Notes: generated by a model not told the origin, from the letters alone. A stretch of DNA of 46,127 nucleotides from UBA2334 sp964396895 (GCA_964396895.1 CAYNGJ010000026.1:1-46127); one strand, 5' to 3'; counted from the stretch's first letter, positions 8,261 through 16,642 are shown. Numbers and translations: made by a program.

Positions 8261-9001
8261 TCAGGTTTTGAAGGCCATCCAGTCGCTGTCGTTTTGGCAG
8301 AGCTGGCCGGGTTGCCAGGTGAAGTTCCAGGTCGACCCCACTTGGCGAAGTGCCAAGGGGGCTCTTTCGGGTTGTTGCGCGTAGCAGGCACCGGTGGACT
8401 TTGCGTGCTTTTGTGCGTCCAGAGGGTGATTTTTGCCCAGTGAAATCACCGCACAGCGCCTAAGCACCAGGGTGGCTTCGGCCATGTCTTGGCTGAGGTG
8501 GGTCAATGCCCAGCGGGCCATGCCTTGGCGCAGCTCTACGCCGGTGTAGGGCGCGGGTCCAAGGATGTTCAGGTCCTGCACATCCCAAGCCAGCAAGCGG
8601 GTGCCATCGCGTTCCAGCGTTGCCAGCGTGCGTCCGTTGACTCGCAACGGTACTTCAATGTCGTAGCGTCGTTGCGGCACTGAGCGTGCAGCTGCGGCTG
8701 CGAGCAGACCGCTGAGTTCCAACAGATGCGTGCATTGTTGGCTGGGATCGACCAGCCGCATCACGGCGTGCGCACTCGCTTCCAGGGTTGATCCCACCAG
8801 CAAATCCAGCCGATCCGTGGCCGACGTGCACAAGCTGTAAGGGTGTCGGGGTGCTTCGCCTTTGAGAGAGGCAATGCGCCCGTTCTGAACCTGCATGTCG
8901 ACCTTGAAATGATGAAAATCGTCTTCCAGGGCCGCCCGGTACCGGGTGCCGCTCGCCAGGGGATCTGCGGCCAGCAGGATGCGGCGTCGAAATACGGGCA
9001 T
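8261..9001 (-). CDS. DUF2889 domain protein
   Basis: A 246-residue protein that matches the pattern of the DUF2889 family: an N-terminal 'RRRI.LAADP..GTRYRAALEDDFHHFKV' segment, then 'GEAPRHPYSLCTSATDRLDLLVG', and a central His-containing 'CTHLLEL' motif. No biochemical function is established for the family. Members are often found beside aromatic or CoA-ester catabolic genes in proteobacteria. No signal peptide or membrane segment is visible. It is transcribed toward the second Rieske operon and divergently from the SDR at 9119, with operator-like site B in the 117-base gap between them. The family call rests on recalled pattern, not on a search. Confidence 0.7.
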   Translation of the reverse strand: MPVFRRRILLAADPLASGTRYRAALEDDFHHFKVDMQVQNGRIASLKGEAPRHPYSLCTSATDRLDLLVGSTLEASAHAVMRLVDPSQQCTHLLELSGLLAAAAARSVPQRRYDIEVPLRVNGRTLATLERDGTRLLAWDVQDLNILGPAPYTGVELRQGMARWALTHLSQDMAEATLVLRRCAVISLGKNHPLDAQKHAKSTGACYAQQPERAPLALRQVGSTWNFTWQPGQLCQNDSDWMAFKT

Positions 9002-9078
9002 GTGGTGGTCCTCGGGTTTCTACTGAGCCAGAAGCGTGGGAATTGTTCATTTCGCCGCTGACATGGATGGCCTTAAAG

Positions 9079-9103
9079 TGTACGATAATTCAATTAGTGT
9101 TTA
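9079..9103. promoter_or_regulatory. 25-bp palindromic operator-like element, site B
   Basis: TGTACG (9079-9084) and TGTTTA (9098-9103) are spaced by 13 bases. The sequence after the right arm, AATATTTGG, runs straight into the GGAGG ribosome site of the SDR at 9119, so a bound protein would block initiation. The left-arm TGTAC and the right flank (TGTTTA then TATTTGG) match site A closely. Confidence 0.5.
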
Positions 9104-9118
9104 ATATTTGGAGGCTCT

Positions 9119-9919
9119 ATGAATTTGCTGAAAGACAAGGTGGCATTGATCACCGGTGCCGGTGGTGGTATAGGCCGCGGTGTCGCACGTTGTTTTGCGC
9201 GCGAGGGTGCAGCGGTGCTGATTGCCGAGATCGACGCCATGACTGGGGCCGACGCCGAGCGCGAACTCCGGCAAATGGGAGCGCGTGCACTGTATGTTCC
9301 CACCGATGTCTTGTGCAAGGAGAGTGTGCAGGCGTCGGTGCAGGCTGCGGTGGACGCATTTGGTGGGCTCGACATACTGGTCAACAACGCTTTCGTACCC
9401 TCTGAGAACGTGTTGCTGGAAGACAAGACAGACGAGATGCTGGAGCGAACGTTGACATCCACCGTCTGGGCCAGTTGGTGGGCGATGCGCGCTGCCTTGC
9501 CTCACATGCGCAAGCGTGGTGGCGGACGCGTCATCAACTTCACCTCGATCGATGTGGATATTGGTGCCTGGCAGCATGCGGACTACAACACCGCCAAATC
9601 GGGCGTGGTGGGGCTCACCCGCAGTGCCGCAGCGGAGTGGGGGCGTTTCAACATTACCTGCAACGCCATCGCACCGACTGCCATGGGTGCAACGTTTCAC
9701 AAATTGGCCGCAGAAATTCCTGGTTTTGCCGAGCGCTCCGCAGCGGCCAGGCCCCTGGGGCGTTCCGGAGATCCAGAGCTGGATATCGGGCCGGTGGTCG
9801 TGTTTCTGGGGTCTGAGATGGCCCGCTTTGTCACTGGCATCACCATGCACGTGGATGGTGGTCTGCATCTGCCAGGCTACAACTCACGCCCGGCCCATGT
9901 TCCGGTACGTGAGTATTGA
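9119..9919 (+). CDS. Short-chain dehydrogenase/reductase (SDR)
   Basis: Classical NAD(P)-dependent SDR of 266 residues, interconverting an alcohol and a ketone on a pathway intermediate. It has the nucleotide motif 'TGAGGGIGRG' (13-22), the structural 'VNNA' motif near 90, and the catalytic Ser and Y-x-x-x-K (in 'HADYNTAKSG', near 157-161). The C-terminus has the usual 'HVDGG'. The acidic residue after the second strand (AEIDAM) suggests NAD preference. GGAGG lies four bases before the ATG. It stands alone on the + strand between divergent DUF2889 and the convergent acyl-CoA synthetase, and is preceded by operator-like site B. Confidence 0.9.
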   Translation: MNLLKDKVALITGAGGGIGRGVARCFAREGAAVLIAEIDAMTGADAERELRQMGARALYVPTDVLCKESVQASVQAAVDAFGGLDILVNNAFVPSENVLLEDKTDEMLERTLTSTVWASWWAMRAALPHMRKRGGGRVINFTSIDVDIGAWQHADYNTAKSGVVGLTRSAAAEWGRFNITCNAIAPTAMGATFHKLAAEIPGFAERSAAARPLGRSGDPELDIGPVVVFLGSEMARFVTGITMHVDGGLHLPGYNSRPAHVPVREY

Positions 9920-9936
9920 TGTACCCAGCGGCGTGC

Positions 9937-11568
9937 TCAGCGCTTGGTGACCTGAATGCCGCTCGCTTCCTGGTCCCAGGTCGCGGGCGTGCAGCCCTGG
10001 TCGCGAAGCTCGTATTTGAGGACGCGTCCCTGGGGATTTTTGGGCAGTGTGTCGCGAAACTCGATGTAGCGTGGCAAAGCGTAATAGGGCACAGCGTCCA
10101 TCGCCCAGCGAAAGAGTTCTTCGGGGCTCAGAGGCATACCGAGGCGAAGCACGGCGGTCACTTTGACATCGTCTTCCCCCTTGTCGGAGGGCACAGCGTG
10201 CACCGCGACTTCGGCAAGAGCGGGATGGCGGGCAAATGCCGCTTCCATCTCGAAGCTGGAAATGTTCTCTCCCCGCCTGCGCAAATAGTCCTTCTTGCGG
10301 TCCACAAAATAAAAGAAGCCTTGCTCGTCGAACTTGCCAATGTCCCCGGTGTGCAGCCAAAGGTTGCGCATGATCTTGAGTGTGTCTTCCGGCCGACGCC
10401 AGTAGCCCATGAACATGATGTCCGGGCGCAAGGGCCTCACGATGATTTCTCCGGAGGTGCCTGCGGGAACCTCCTTGTCGAGGTCGTCCACAATGCGTAC
10501 GTCGAACTCGGGAATGCGGGTGCCCGAAGAGCCCGGTGCCGCATACTCACCGCCAACCAACGACGTGATCACCGCCGCTTCCGTGAGTCCATAGCCGTTG
10601 CCGCCCACTTGGCGGGCGCCAAAGCGTTCGCGCCAGACCGACTTGACTTCCTCGGTGAACGGGTTGCCGCGAACGGTGTGGATCTGTCCCTTGCACCGCT
10701 GTCCCGCTTCGGTATCGGGGGCATTGGCCAACATGGCGCCCATGCTGCCCAGGATGGATGCAATGGTGGCGCCGCTGCGTTCCACTTCAGGCCAAAAATT
10801 CGACACCGAAAAACGCGGAACGAAGGCCACGCGCGCACCCACCAATATCGACGCCAACACACCAACGCACATGGCGTTCATGTGGAAGAGCGGCAACGGG
10901 GTGATGGTGACATCGTTTTCGTTGGCGGGGCCAGCTCTCAGTTGGAGGCGTGCCAAGTTGCACATGTAGTTGTAACTGATCATGCAGCCCTTGGAGGGGC
11001 CGGTCGTTCCCGAGGTGTAAATCAGACAAGCCAGATCCCAAGGGCTGGGCTTGCGTTCGAGAGCACTGTCATCGCTTCCGCGGTGGTCGTCGATCGAGCT
11101 CAGAGGCAGCGTGCCACATGTGCGTTCGTTGGTGGCACCACGGGTCAGCACCTGCTTGACCTCGGGCAGACCATCAGAGATGGCTGCAATTCGGTCCACA
11201 TAGGTGGCCTCGCAAACCACCAGCGCCGCTCCTGCATCGGCAATCTGGTGGCGCAAAAACTCGCCCTTGAGGGCCGTATTGATGGGGACGCTGACAGCGC
11301 AAAGCTTGTTGATGGCGAACCAGCACAGTACGGCGTCCACGTTGTTGTCCAGCATGCTCACAACGGTTTGGCCCGGTTGCACGCCCAGTGCAGCAAAGGC
11401 GTGAGCCAGGCGGGTAGATTGCTGGTCGATGTCCTTGTAAGTGTGAAACTGCCCGGAAAAATCGAGCAAAACCCGATCAGGGTGGGTGGCCACCGCGCGC
11501 TCCAGCGCCGCGATAACCGTATCCTGTGGACCGAGGGACCACGTGTCGGGGTTGCCCATACCTGCCAT
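9937..11568 (-). CDS. AMP-forming acyl-CoA synthetase
   Basis: ANL-superfamily ligase, 543 residues, that activates a carboxylic acid to its CoA thioester through an acyl-adenylate, probably the entry step for an acid substrate or intermediate here. Motifs are the P-loop 'YTSGTTGPSKG' (184-194), a 'GYGLTEA' motif, 'TGDIG', the hinge region 'DRKKDYLRRRGENIS', and the C-terminal lysine segment 'NPQGRVLKYELR'. The motif set resembles the CaiC/long-chain group rather than benzoate ligases. It reads away from the TetR at 11708; the 139-base gap contains direct repeats and a palindrome, so that TetR may control it. It ends 17 bases from the convergent SDR. Confidence 0.9.
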   Translation of the reverse strand: MAGMGNPDTWSLGPQDTVIAALERAVATHPDRVLLDFSGQFHTYKDIDQQSTRLAHAFAALGVQPGQTVVSMLDNNVDAVLCWFAINKLCAVSVPINTALKGEFLRHQIADAGAALVVCEATYVDRIAAISDGLPEVKQVLTRGATNERTCGTLPLSSIDDHRGSDDSALERKPSPWDLACLIYTSGTTGPSKGCMISYNYMCNLARLQLRAGPANENDVTITPLPLFHMNAMCVGVLASILVGARVAFVPRFSVSNFWPEVERSGATIASILGSMGAMLANAPDTEAGQRCKGQIHTVRGNPFTEEVKSVWRERFGARQVGGNGYGLTEAAVITSLVGGEYAAPGSSGTRIPEFDVRIVDDLDKEVPAGTSGEIIVRPLRPDIMFMGYWRRPEDTLKIMRNLWLHTGDIGKFDEQGFFYFVDRKKDYLRRRGENISSFEMEAAFARHPALAEVAVHAVPSDKGEDDVKVTAVLRLGMPLSPEELFRWAMDAVPYYALPRYIEFRDTLPKNPQGRVLKYELRDQGCTPATWDQEASGIQVTKR

Positions 11569-11600
11569 GTGAAAACTCCATGTCGCGCCAAAAGACGAAA

Positions 11601-11685
11601 AATTCTGTATTTAGATTGAAATTCTAATTGTAGATTCCCCTGTGAGGGATTCTGGTTAACCCTTAACTTTGCTGAGCTGCAGCAA
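11601..11685. promoter_or_regulatory. Divergent promoter region with direct repeats and a palindrome
   Basis: Two imperfect 17-base direct repeats, AATTCT-N6-AGATT, lie at 11601-11617 and 11620-11636, a 19-base period. Within them TTAGA-N7-TCTAA forms an inverted repeat (11611-11627). GGTTAACCCTTA (11654-11665) and TTGCTG-N5-CAGCAA (11669-11685) follow, echoing the arrangement before both Rieske alpha genes. The region separates the acyl-CoA synthetase (-) from the TetR gene (+). It is a natural place for TetR autoregulation and control of the ligase (inference). Confidence 0.4.
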
Positions 11686-11707
11686 CTTTCACCGACCTTA
11701 AGAAAGT

Positions 11708-12499
11708 ATGGAAATGAATCTCAAGAGTGCGAATAGCAAGAACTCTGTCGTTTTGGCTGCCGAAAAGGGCGTCAACTCCAAAGGCAAGGCTGCAGGCAAG
11801 GGAGGCAAGGACGTTGGCATGGCCCCTGTCGTGAAGCCAGCGATGGCTGCTCCCGTCGAGGTGACTGAAAAACCTGTGCCTCCCCCTGCATCGGGCGGGG
11901 TACGGCGTGTGCGCAGCAACCGTCGCTCTGAGCAAACCATTGCGAATATCTTGTCTGCGACCGAGAACATTGTTCTGGAATCGGGTGCCGAGCGAATTTC
12001 GATACTGGATGTCTGCCGGGCCGCCGATGTTTCTCGCGGCACTTTCTACCGCTACTTTGCGTCGCAGGACGAGCTGCTGGATGCCTTCTCGCGCCACAAG
12101 CGAGAGCGGTTTCATGTGGCGCTGGCCGAAGCGGTGGAGCCCTACCAAGACCCTGACGAGCGGTTTGCTGCCCTGGTTCGCTACCTAGACCACTACTTGG
12201 AACATGGGCGGGCGCGTCGGCTGCTGGTCGTGGCTCCCGAGTACGCGATCAGTTTCTTTCGGCGTATTTTTCACGACTCGGTGGTCAGGTTCCAGGACGT
12301 ACTGGCTGTGGTGTTTGATGCTTGGGACAAACGCCTTGGCGTAAAGCTCGACAGAGAGTTGGTGTGCGAAATGCTGATTCGCTACGTGCTGAGTGAGCAA
12401 CTGGTTCCGGGCGACACTGACCGAAAGGCGTTGCCACGACGCATAGGCAGGATGGTGGAGTCCTTGACGATAGGCTCATCCCCACGAGCTAGGCGCTGA
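11708..12499 (+). CDS. TetR-family regulator with a long N-terminal tail
   Basis: DNA-binding repressor of 263 residues. The first 65 or so are low-complexity (Lys, Ala, Val, Pro, Gly) and form an unusual tail. The TetR helix-turn-helix follows at about 70-120, with recognition segment 'VSRGTFYRYF'. The C-terminal ligand-binding domain (about 125-250) is variable, as usual. The ATG at 11708 is the first of the frame; starts inside the tail (for example Met4 or Met38) cannot be excluded. It is divergent from the acyl-CoA synthetase, and the gap carries repeats. Likely ligands are the acid substrate or an acyl-CoA. The tail may be disordered or add non-specific DNA affinity. Confidence 0.85.
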   Translation: MEMNLKSANSKNSVVLAAEKGVNSKGKAAGKGGKDVGMAPVVKPAMAAPVEVTEKPVPPPASGGVRRVRSNRRSEQTIANILSATENIVLESGAERISILDVCRAADVSRGTFYRYFASQDELLDAFSRHKRERFHVALAEAVEPYQDPDERFAALVRYLDHYLEHGRARRLLVVAPEYAISFFRRIFHDSVVRFQDVLAVVFDAWDKRLGVKLDRELVCEMLIRYVLSEQLVPGDTDRKALPRRIGRMVESLTIGSSPRARR

Positions 12500-12527
12500 T
12501 CCCTTCGTTACCCCGGGGGCATGGCGC

Positions 12528-13577
12528 TCATTGGGGTAGCGATGCGGAGCTATGTACAGTCGGAAGGGCCGCCGCGATGCGTGCGAACAGCTGCGCCATC
12601 GGAAGTTCGGATGACGGTGCGCGCAACGGATCTTGGTGTGATGAAAAAGCGTCATAAACCAGACCCCATTCCGCATCTGACAGGTGGCGTAGGGCTGCTG
12701 GAAATATGGTGGACTCCTCCAGCGACATGTGTTCCCAAATCGCGCCACTGAGCCGTTGAACCGCCGCATTGATCGCGTCTGGCGCACCACCGTCCCCGCG
12801 TTCCAGGGAGGACAGAGCGACCGACAACGCGTCAATCAGCACCACTTCCTGGTCGTGTTGCCGCTCCAGCTCATCGAGCGCCGCGTTGTGCTCGTCCGTG
12901 TGCTGCCGCAGCAAACGAAAAATAAACGTCTCCTCTTTGGGGTGGTGCAGCTTCGTTGGAAATTCGCGCAGGTATTGCACCATCAGCTGCATCAAGGCCA
13001 CATCGGGTGCCACGCCGCGGGCGCGTCCATCTCGGCCCAGTTGCTGAAGGCCGGTCAGAACAGCAGCGATGGCCCGATGTTCACCGGAAACGATGGCCAA
13101 TGCGCGGGTGGCGTTGGCAAGGACATCGTTCGACTGGACGCCGGACACATGGACCGGCAGGTTGGAAATTTGCAAAAGTCGATGGGTGGCACTGCTGCGA
13201 AGCCACCCCCGCAATCCTGGTACGCGTCCATGTGAACTGACAAAAATCAGATCGCAGCCGTGCCGGTGCGCCGCATCCAGAATGGCCTGGGCGGGGTGGT
13301 CGCTCACGCTGGCGTCGGTTGAGCAAGCCACGCCGCCCATTTTTCCTGCTGTGGCGGCCTTGAGCAACACGGCATGCGAGGGCGTGTTGCTCTCTACCGT
13401 GAATGCCGAGCGGTCCAGCGAGTACAGCATGGCTCCTTCGCCCGTCGCCGTGAGATCGGATGCCGCATGAAAAAACGTGATCTGGGCTCCCAAGGCGCGC
13501 GCGAACTCGATGGAGCGCGTCACGGTGGTCGTTCCCAGCGGGGTGTCATCAACAGCGACGAGCAGGTGCTTGTACAT
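12528..13577 (-). CDS. Universal stress protein fused to a hemerythrin-like domain
   Basis: A 349-residue two-domain protein. Residues 1-145 are a UspA domain ('KHLLVAVDDTPLGTTTV' start, 'LIFVSSHGRVPGLRGWLRSSATHRLL' near the nucleotide-binding glycines). Residues about 165-310 form a hemerythrin HHE domain, with iron-ligand-like motifs 'EHRAI', 'HHPKEETFIF', 'DEHNA' and 'WEHMSLEESTIFP'. It may sense or bind O2, NO or iron and link this to stress. ATG at 13577 has GGAGA upstream; a GTG four codons earlier would overlap that ribosome site. It diverges from the amidohydrolase operon at 13799, and operator-like site C lies between. A catabolic role is doubtful; oxygen or redox protection beside many oxygenases is plausible. 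Confidence 0.85.
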   Translation of the reverse strand: MYKHLLVAVDDTPLGTTTVTRSIEFARALGAQITFFHAASDLTATGEGAMLYSLDRSAFTVESNTPSHAVLLKAATAGKMGGVACSTDASVSDHPAQAILDAAHRHGCDLIFVSSHGRVPGLRGWLRSSATHRLLQISNLPVHVSGVQSNDVLANATRALAIVSGEHRAIAAVLTGLQQLGRDGRARGVAPDVALMQLMVQYLREFPTKLHHPKEETFIFRLLRQHTDEHNAALDELERQHDQEVVLIDALSVALSSLERGDGGAPDAINAAVQRLSGAIWEHMSLEESTIFPAALRHLSDAEWGLVYDAFSSHQDPLRAPSSELPMAQLFARIAAALPTVHSSASLPQ

Positions 13578-13652
13578 ATGGGTCTCCACGAAAAACAGTC
13601 CAGAAGAGTAACGCCGACACTGGGGGTGTGAGGCTCAGTGTTTTCGATAACT

Positions 13653-13677
13653 TGAACAGAATCGTGTTTTTTGATTA
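13653..13677. promoter_or_regulatory. 25-bp palindromic operator-like element, site C
   Basis: TGAACA (13653-13658) and TGATTA (13672-13677) are spaced by 13 bases. The site lies in the 221-base divergent gap, 75 bases from the stress/hemerythrin gene start and 121 from the amidohydrolase start. It could control the + strand operon that carries the beta-oxidation genes. Confidence 0.45.
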
Positions 13678-13798
13678 ATATGTCGTTGATGCAGCGCAAA
13701 TTGTCATCAATAACCCGATGCGCGCAGCTGCTTCTTTGCCGCACCAAACGACATCTGAACAGGCCAAAACGGCCGTGTTTGAACTTGAAGGAACCACC

Positions 13799-14875
13799 AT
13801 GTTGATCGACCTCCACGCCCACGCTCCCCTGCCGGGGTACTACAACCAGCATCCGTTTTGGGGGCCTTTTTTTGAGCAACACCCCGATGGGGACGTCAAG
13901 CTGCGCGTTGGCCACTGGGTGCTTCGCCTGGGCTCACCCGAGCGCAAGGCGGCGGTTCGCGCCGGCAAAGGTCCGAGCGTCGAGGAGTACATGGCGCGCT
14001 GGGCAGACCCCAAAAACCGCCTGAATGGCATGGACGCTGCGGGGCAAAATGTGCAGGTGCTTTCGGTGCCTTCGCATTGCTACATGTACTGGGCCGACCC
14101 CGAGTTTTCGGTGCGCTTTGCCACCAAGGTCAACGACATATTGGCCGACTACTGTTCCGCCGCACCCGATCGGCTGATGTTTTGGGCCCACGCGCCGCTG
14201 AACGCGCCCCACGATGCCGCCAAGGAAATTCGCCGCGCCTGTACGGAGCTGGGTGCCAAAGGCCTGGTCGCCGGGGGGGCGAACTTTGGCGGGCTGGAGG
14301 CGGATTCGCCACAGCTCGATGTGGTCTGGAAAACCATGTGCGACCTGGACCTGCCGATTTTCATTCACGGGTACAACCAGTCGGTCACTTGGGGTATGCA
14401 AGCCGACCACGACAAGTACGAAACAACGGCCATCGTGGGCATGAACTACGACGAAACGCGCTTCTTCTGGTACCTGATCAACGGTGGTGTGCTGGACCGC
14501 TTCCCCAATCTGAAGGTGTACATCACCCATGGTGGTGGGTACATTCCTTACCAGTTAGGTCGTCTGGCGCAAACCAACCGCAACTTGGACGTGAAGTTCA
14601 ACAAGAAACCCGTCGAGGAGTACATGAAGAACTTCTGGTTCGACGTGGAGCTCCATGAAGTGCCGATGCGCCAGGCGTTGGTTGACATCATTGGTGCCGA
14701 CCGGGTTCTGTACGGAAGCAACTTTGGCGGCAGCGACGCGGTTCGCCATGATCTGACCGATGGACTTCGCCTGTCGGACGATGATCTGCAAAAAATTCGC
14801 TGGAAAAATGCGTGCGAACTGCTGCACCTGGATCCAACCAAGCTGGGCCACCCCACGGCCAAGGTCGTGGCATGA
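13799..14875 (+). CDS. ACMSD-like amidohydrolase/decarboxylase family protein
   Basis: TIM-barrel amidohydrolase-2 protein, 358 residues, distinct from the two 435-residue paralogues. It has the N-terminal metal motif H6-x-H8 ('DLHAHAP'), a strand-end His in 'FIHGYN', and 'THGGGYIPYQLGRL', typical of ACMSD and of gamma-resorcylate and carboxyvanillate decarboxylases. The position where the family usually has the metal Asp ('GSD') reads 'YGSNFGGSD', so Asn appears there, with another Asp five residues on. GAAGGAACC precedes the ATG at 13799. The stop overlaps the ATG of the FAH-family gene (ATGA), which implies translational coupling and a shared pathway step. Decarboxylation or hydrolytic ring or lactone cleavage are both possible. 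Confidence 0.85.
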   Translation: MLIDLHAHAPLPGYYNQHPFWGPFFEQHPDGDVKLRVGHWVLRLGSPERKAAVRAGKGPSVEEYMARWADPKNRLNGMDAAGQNVQVLSVPSHCYMYWADPEFSVRFATKVNDILADYCSAAPDRLMFWAHAPLNAPHDAAKEIRRACTELGAKGLVAGGANFGGLEADSPQLDVVWKTMCDLDLPIFIHGYNQSVTWGMQADHDKYETTAIVGMNYDETRFFWYLINGGVLDRFPNLKVYITHGGGYIPYQLGRLAQTNRNLDVKFNKKPVEEYMKNFWFDVELHEVPMRQALVDIIGADRVLYGSNFGGSDAVRHDLTDGLRLSDDDLQKIRWKNACELLHLDPTKLGHPTAKVVA

Positions 14876-15717
14876 AGATCGCACGCTGCTCCGACGGCGG
14901 AGTGCCGTTCTGGTCCTTGGTGGACACCGGGCGTGACGAGGTCCGTCCCATCGAAGGGGGCGTTTCCGATTGGGGGCCAGCGCTCACCCGGGGCGAGGGC
15001 GTTTCCGCACTCCGATTCACCGGCGCGGCGCGGCCGCTGGCTTCAGTCCGGCTGCTTGCACCCGTAGAAAGGACCAACCGTGTGGTCGTGGCGGGCGCGA
15101 ACTACGCCAAACACCTGGCCGCTGATTTCGGCATCCAAGGGCACAGCCAACCCATTGCTTTCTTGAAGGCTTTTGGGGCGCTCATTGGGGCGAACGATCC
15201 CCTGCGCTACCCCCCCCTGACACAAGAACTGGACCATGAAGTGGAACTGGTGGCCGTAATTGGGGATGCGGTCGATCGCGATGACCCCATCAAAAGCGTG
15301 CTGGGCTACACCGTGGGCAACGATGTCAGCTCGCGGGACTTGCAGCGAAGTGGTCCACCCGGAGTGGGGATGGACCTGTTCGCGGCCAAGAGCGGTGACA
15401 GAACCACAGGTCTCGGCCCATGGATCGTGACCCGCGATGAATTCCCAGCCGATGGCAAGTTGTCGCTGAGGCTGTTGTTGCGCGTGAACGGAGAACTCCG
15501 GCAGGACGGCGATACCGCCGAAATGACCTGGGATGTGGCCGAACTGGTGAAGTTTGTAGACGAACGCTCCAGCTTCGAATGTGGTGACGTCATGTTCACC
15601 GGTTCACCTGCAGGAACAGCGCAGGGATCTGGGAAGTTCCTTCGGCCTGGCGACGTGGTTGAGGCAGAAATTCCAGGCATCGGCCTCTTGCGCAACACCG
15701 TCACGGTGTCGCCATAA
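14872..15717 (+). CDS. Fumarylacetoacetate hydrolase (FAH) family protein
   Basis: A 281-residue member of the FAH superfamily, which cleaves C-C bonds of 1,3-dicarbonyl compounds or isomerises/decarboxylates 2-hydroxy-dienoates in aromatic pathways. Visible features are 'VAGANYAKH' (73-81), the metal pair E123-x-E125 in 'LDHEVELVAVIG', 'GYTVGNDVSSRDLQ' (145-158), and a C-terminal 'GDVMFTGSPAGT' motif. The start at 14872 overlaps the amidohydrolase stop by four bases. With the hydroxyacyl-CoA dehydrogenase and thiolase downstream, it suggests hydrolytic cleavage of an oxidised ring product followed by beta-oxidation-type processing. Confidence 0.88.
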   Translation: MKIARCSDGGVPFWSLVDTGRDEVRPIEGGVSDWGPALTRGEGVSALRFTGAARPLASVRLLAPVERTNRVVVAGANYAKHLAADFGIQGHSQPIAFLKAFGALIGANDPLRYPPLTQELDHEVELVAVIGDAVDRDDPIKSVLGYTVGNDVSSRDLQRSGPPGVGMDLFAAKSGDRTTGLGPWIVTRDEFPADGKLSLRLLLRVNGELRQDGDTAEMTWDVAELVKFVDERSSFECGDVMFTGSPAGTAQGSGKFLRPGDVVEAEIPGIGLLRNTVTVSP

Positions 15718-15736
15718 ATTTCCAGAAGGACAGGAT

Positions 15737-16642
15737 ATGAGCATCACGCAAAACAAAGTGGTCGTCGTTGGTGGCGGCCTGATGGGCACCGGCATAGCCC
15801 ATGCTTTCGCCAGTTCCGGATTTGCCACCGTACTGGTGGACAGCAATGAGGCCGCCGCCGCCAAGGCGCTCGCCGCCGTGGCCAAAATACTGGACGACGG
15901 CGTTCGCCTGGGCAAAGTCGAGGCCGCAGCGGCAGAGGCGGCCAAGTCCCGCCTGACCACGCAAATTGATCTGGCCACGGCGGCGGCCGGTGCGGCCTTG
16001 CTGGTGGAAACAGTGACCGAAAACATTGCGGTCAAGAAGCAGGTGGTGTCCACTGCGGCGGCGCACATGCTGCCGGGTGCCATCATCGCCAGCAACACGT
16101 CTGCCCTGAGCGTGACGGAAATTGCCACGGCGGTGTCCCACCCTGAACGGGTGGTGGGCATTCACTTCTTCAATCCGGTGCACAAAATGAAGTTGGTGGA
16201 GCTGGTGCGCGGCATTGCCACCAGCGACGAGACCGTGGCGAAATCGCGGGAATACAGCGATGCCTTGGGAAAAACGTCCATCATCGTCAATGAGTCGCCC
16301 GGTTTGACCACGAGTCGCATGTCGGCCATGGCTGGTAACGAGGCGATGTGGATGCTGCAGGAAGGCGTTGCCACGGCGGAAGACATCGACACCGCGTTGC
16401 GCCTGGGCTTCAACCACCCCATGGGTCCTCTGGAATTGGGTGACCTCACCGGTTGGGATACCCGCCTGTCGGTGTTGCGTTACCTGCATGGCACGCTGGG
16501 GGACAAGTTCCGCCCCTGTCCGCTGATCATCAAGATGGTGGCTTCCGGCCGCCATGGCCGAAAAACAGGTGCCGGGGTTTACCAATACGATGACAAAGGC
16601 CAGCGCATTCCCGGATCGGGCCTGAAAGCGAGCATTCTGTGA
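15737..16642 (+). CDS. 3-hydroxyacyl-CoA dehydrogenase
   Basis: NAD-dependent dehydrogenase of 301 residues that oxidises a 3-hydroxyacyl-CoA to the 3-oxo compound. The N-terminal Rossmann fold has 'GGGLMGTG' (12-19). The catalytic His is H143 in 'GIHFFNPVHKMKLVE', with the partner Glu at about 155. The C-terminal domain includes 'GFNHPMGPLELGDLTGWDT'. It is single-function, like PaaH or Hbd, with no hydratase domain. AAGGACAGG precedes the ATG at 15737. The thiolase GTG start overlaps its stop (GTGA at 16639), so the two consecutive beta-oxidation steps are translationally coupled. Confidence 0.93.
   Translation: MSITQNKVVVVGGGLMGTGIAHAFASSGFATVLVDSNEAAAAKALAAVAKILDDGVRLGKVEAAAAEAAKSRLTTQIDLATAAAGAALLVETVTENIAVKKQVVSTAAAHMLPGAIIASNTSALSVTEIATAVSHPERVVGIHFFNPVHKMKLVELVRGIATSDETVAKSREYSDALGKTSIIVNESPGLTTSRMSAMAGNEAMWMLQEGVATAEDIDTALRLGFNHPMGPLELGDLTGWDTRLSVLRYLHGTLGDKFRPCPLIIKMVASGRHGRKTGAGVYQYDDKGQRIPGSGLKASIL

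Noticed and set aside
9916..11619. Long open frame (about 567 codons) on the plus strand opposite the acyl-CoA synthetase
   Set aside because: The minus strand encodes an unmistakable ANL-family ligase. The plus-strand frame is a composition artefact with no recognisable motifs.
12509..12520. Short GC palindrome (CCCCGGGG) as a terminator between TetR and the stress/hemerythrin gene
   Set aside because: It has no loop and no T-run on either strand, so it is not a convincing terminator.
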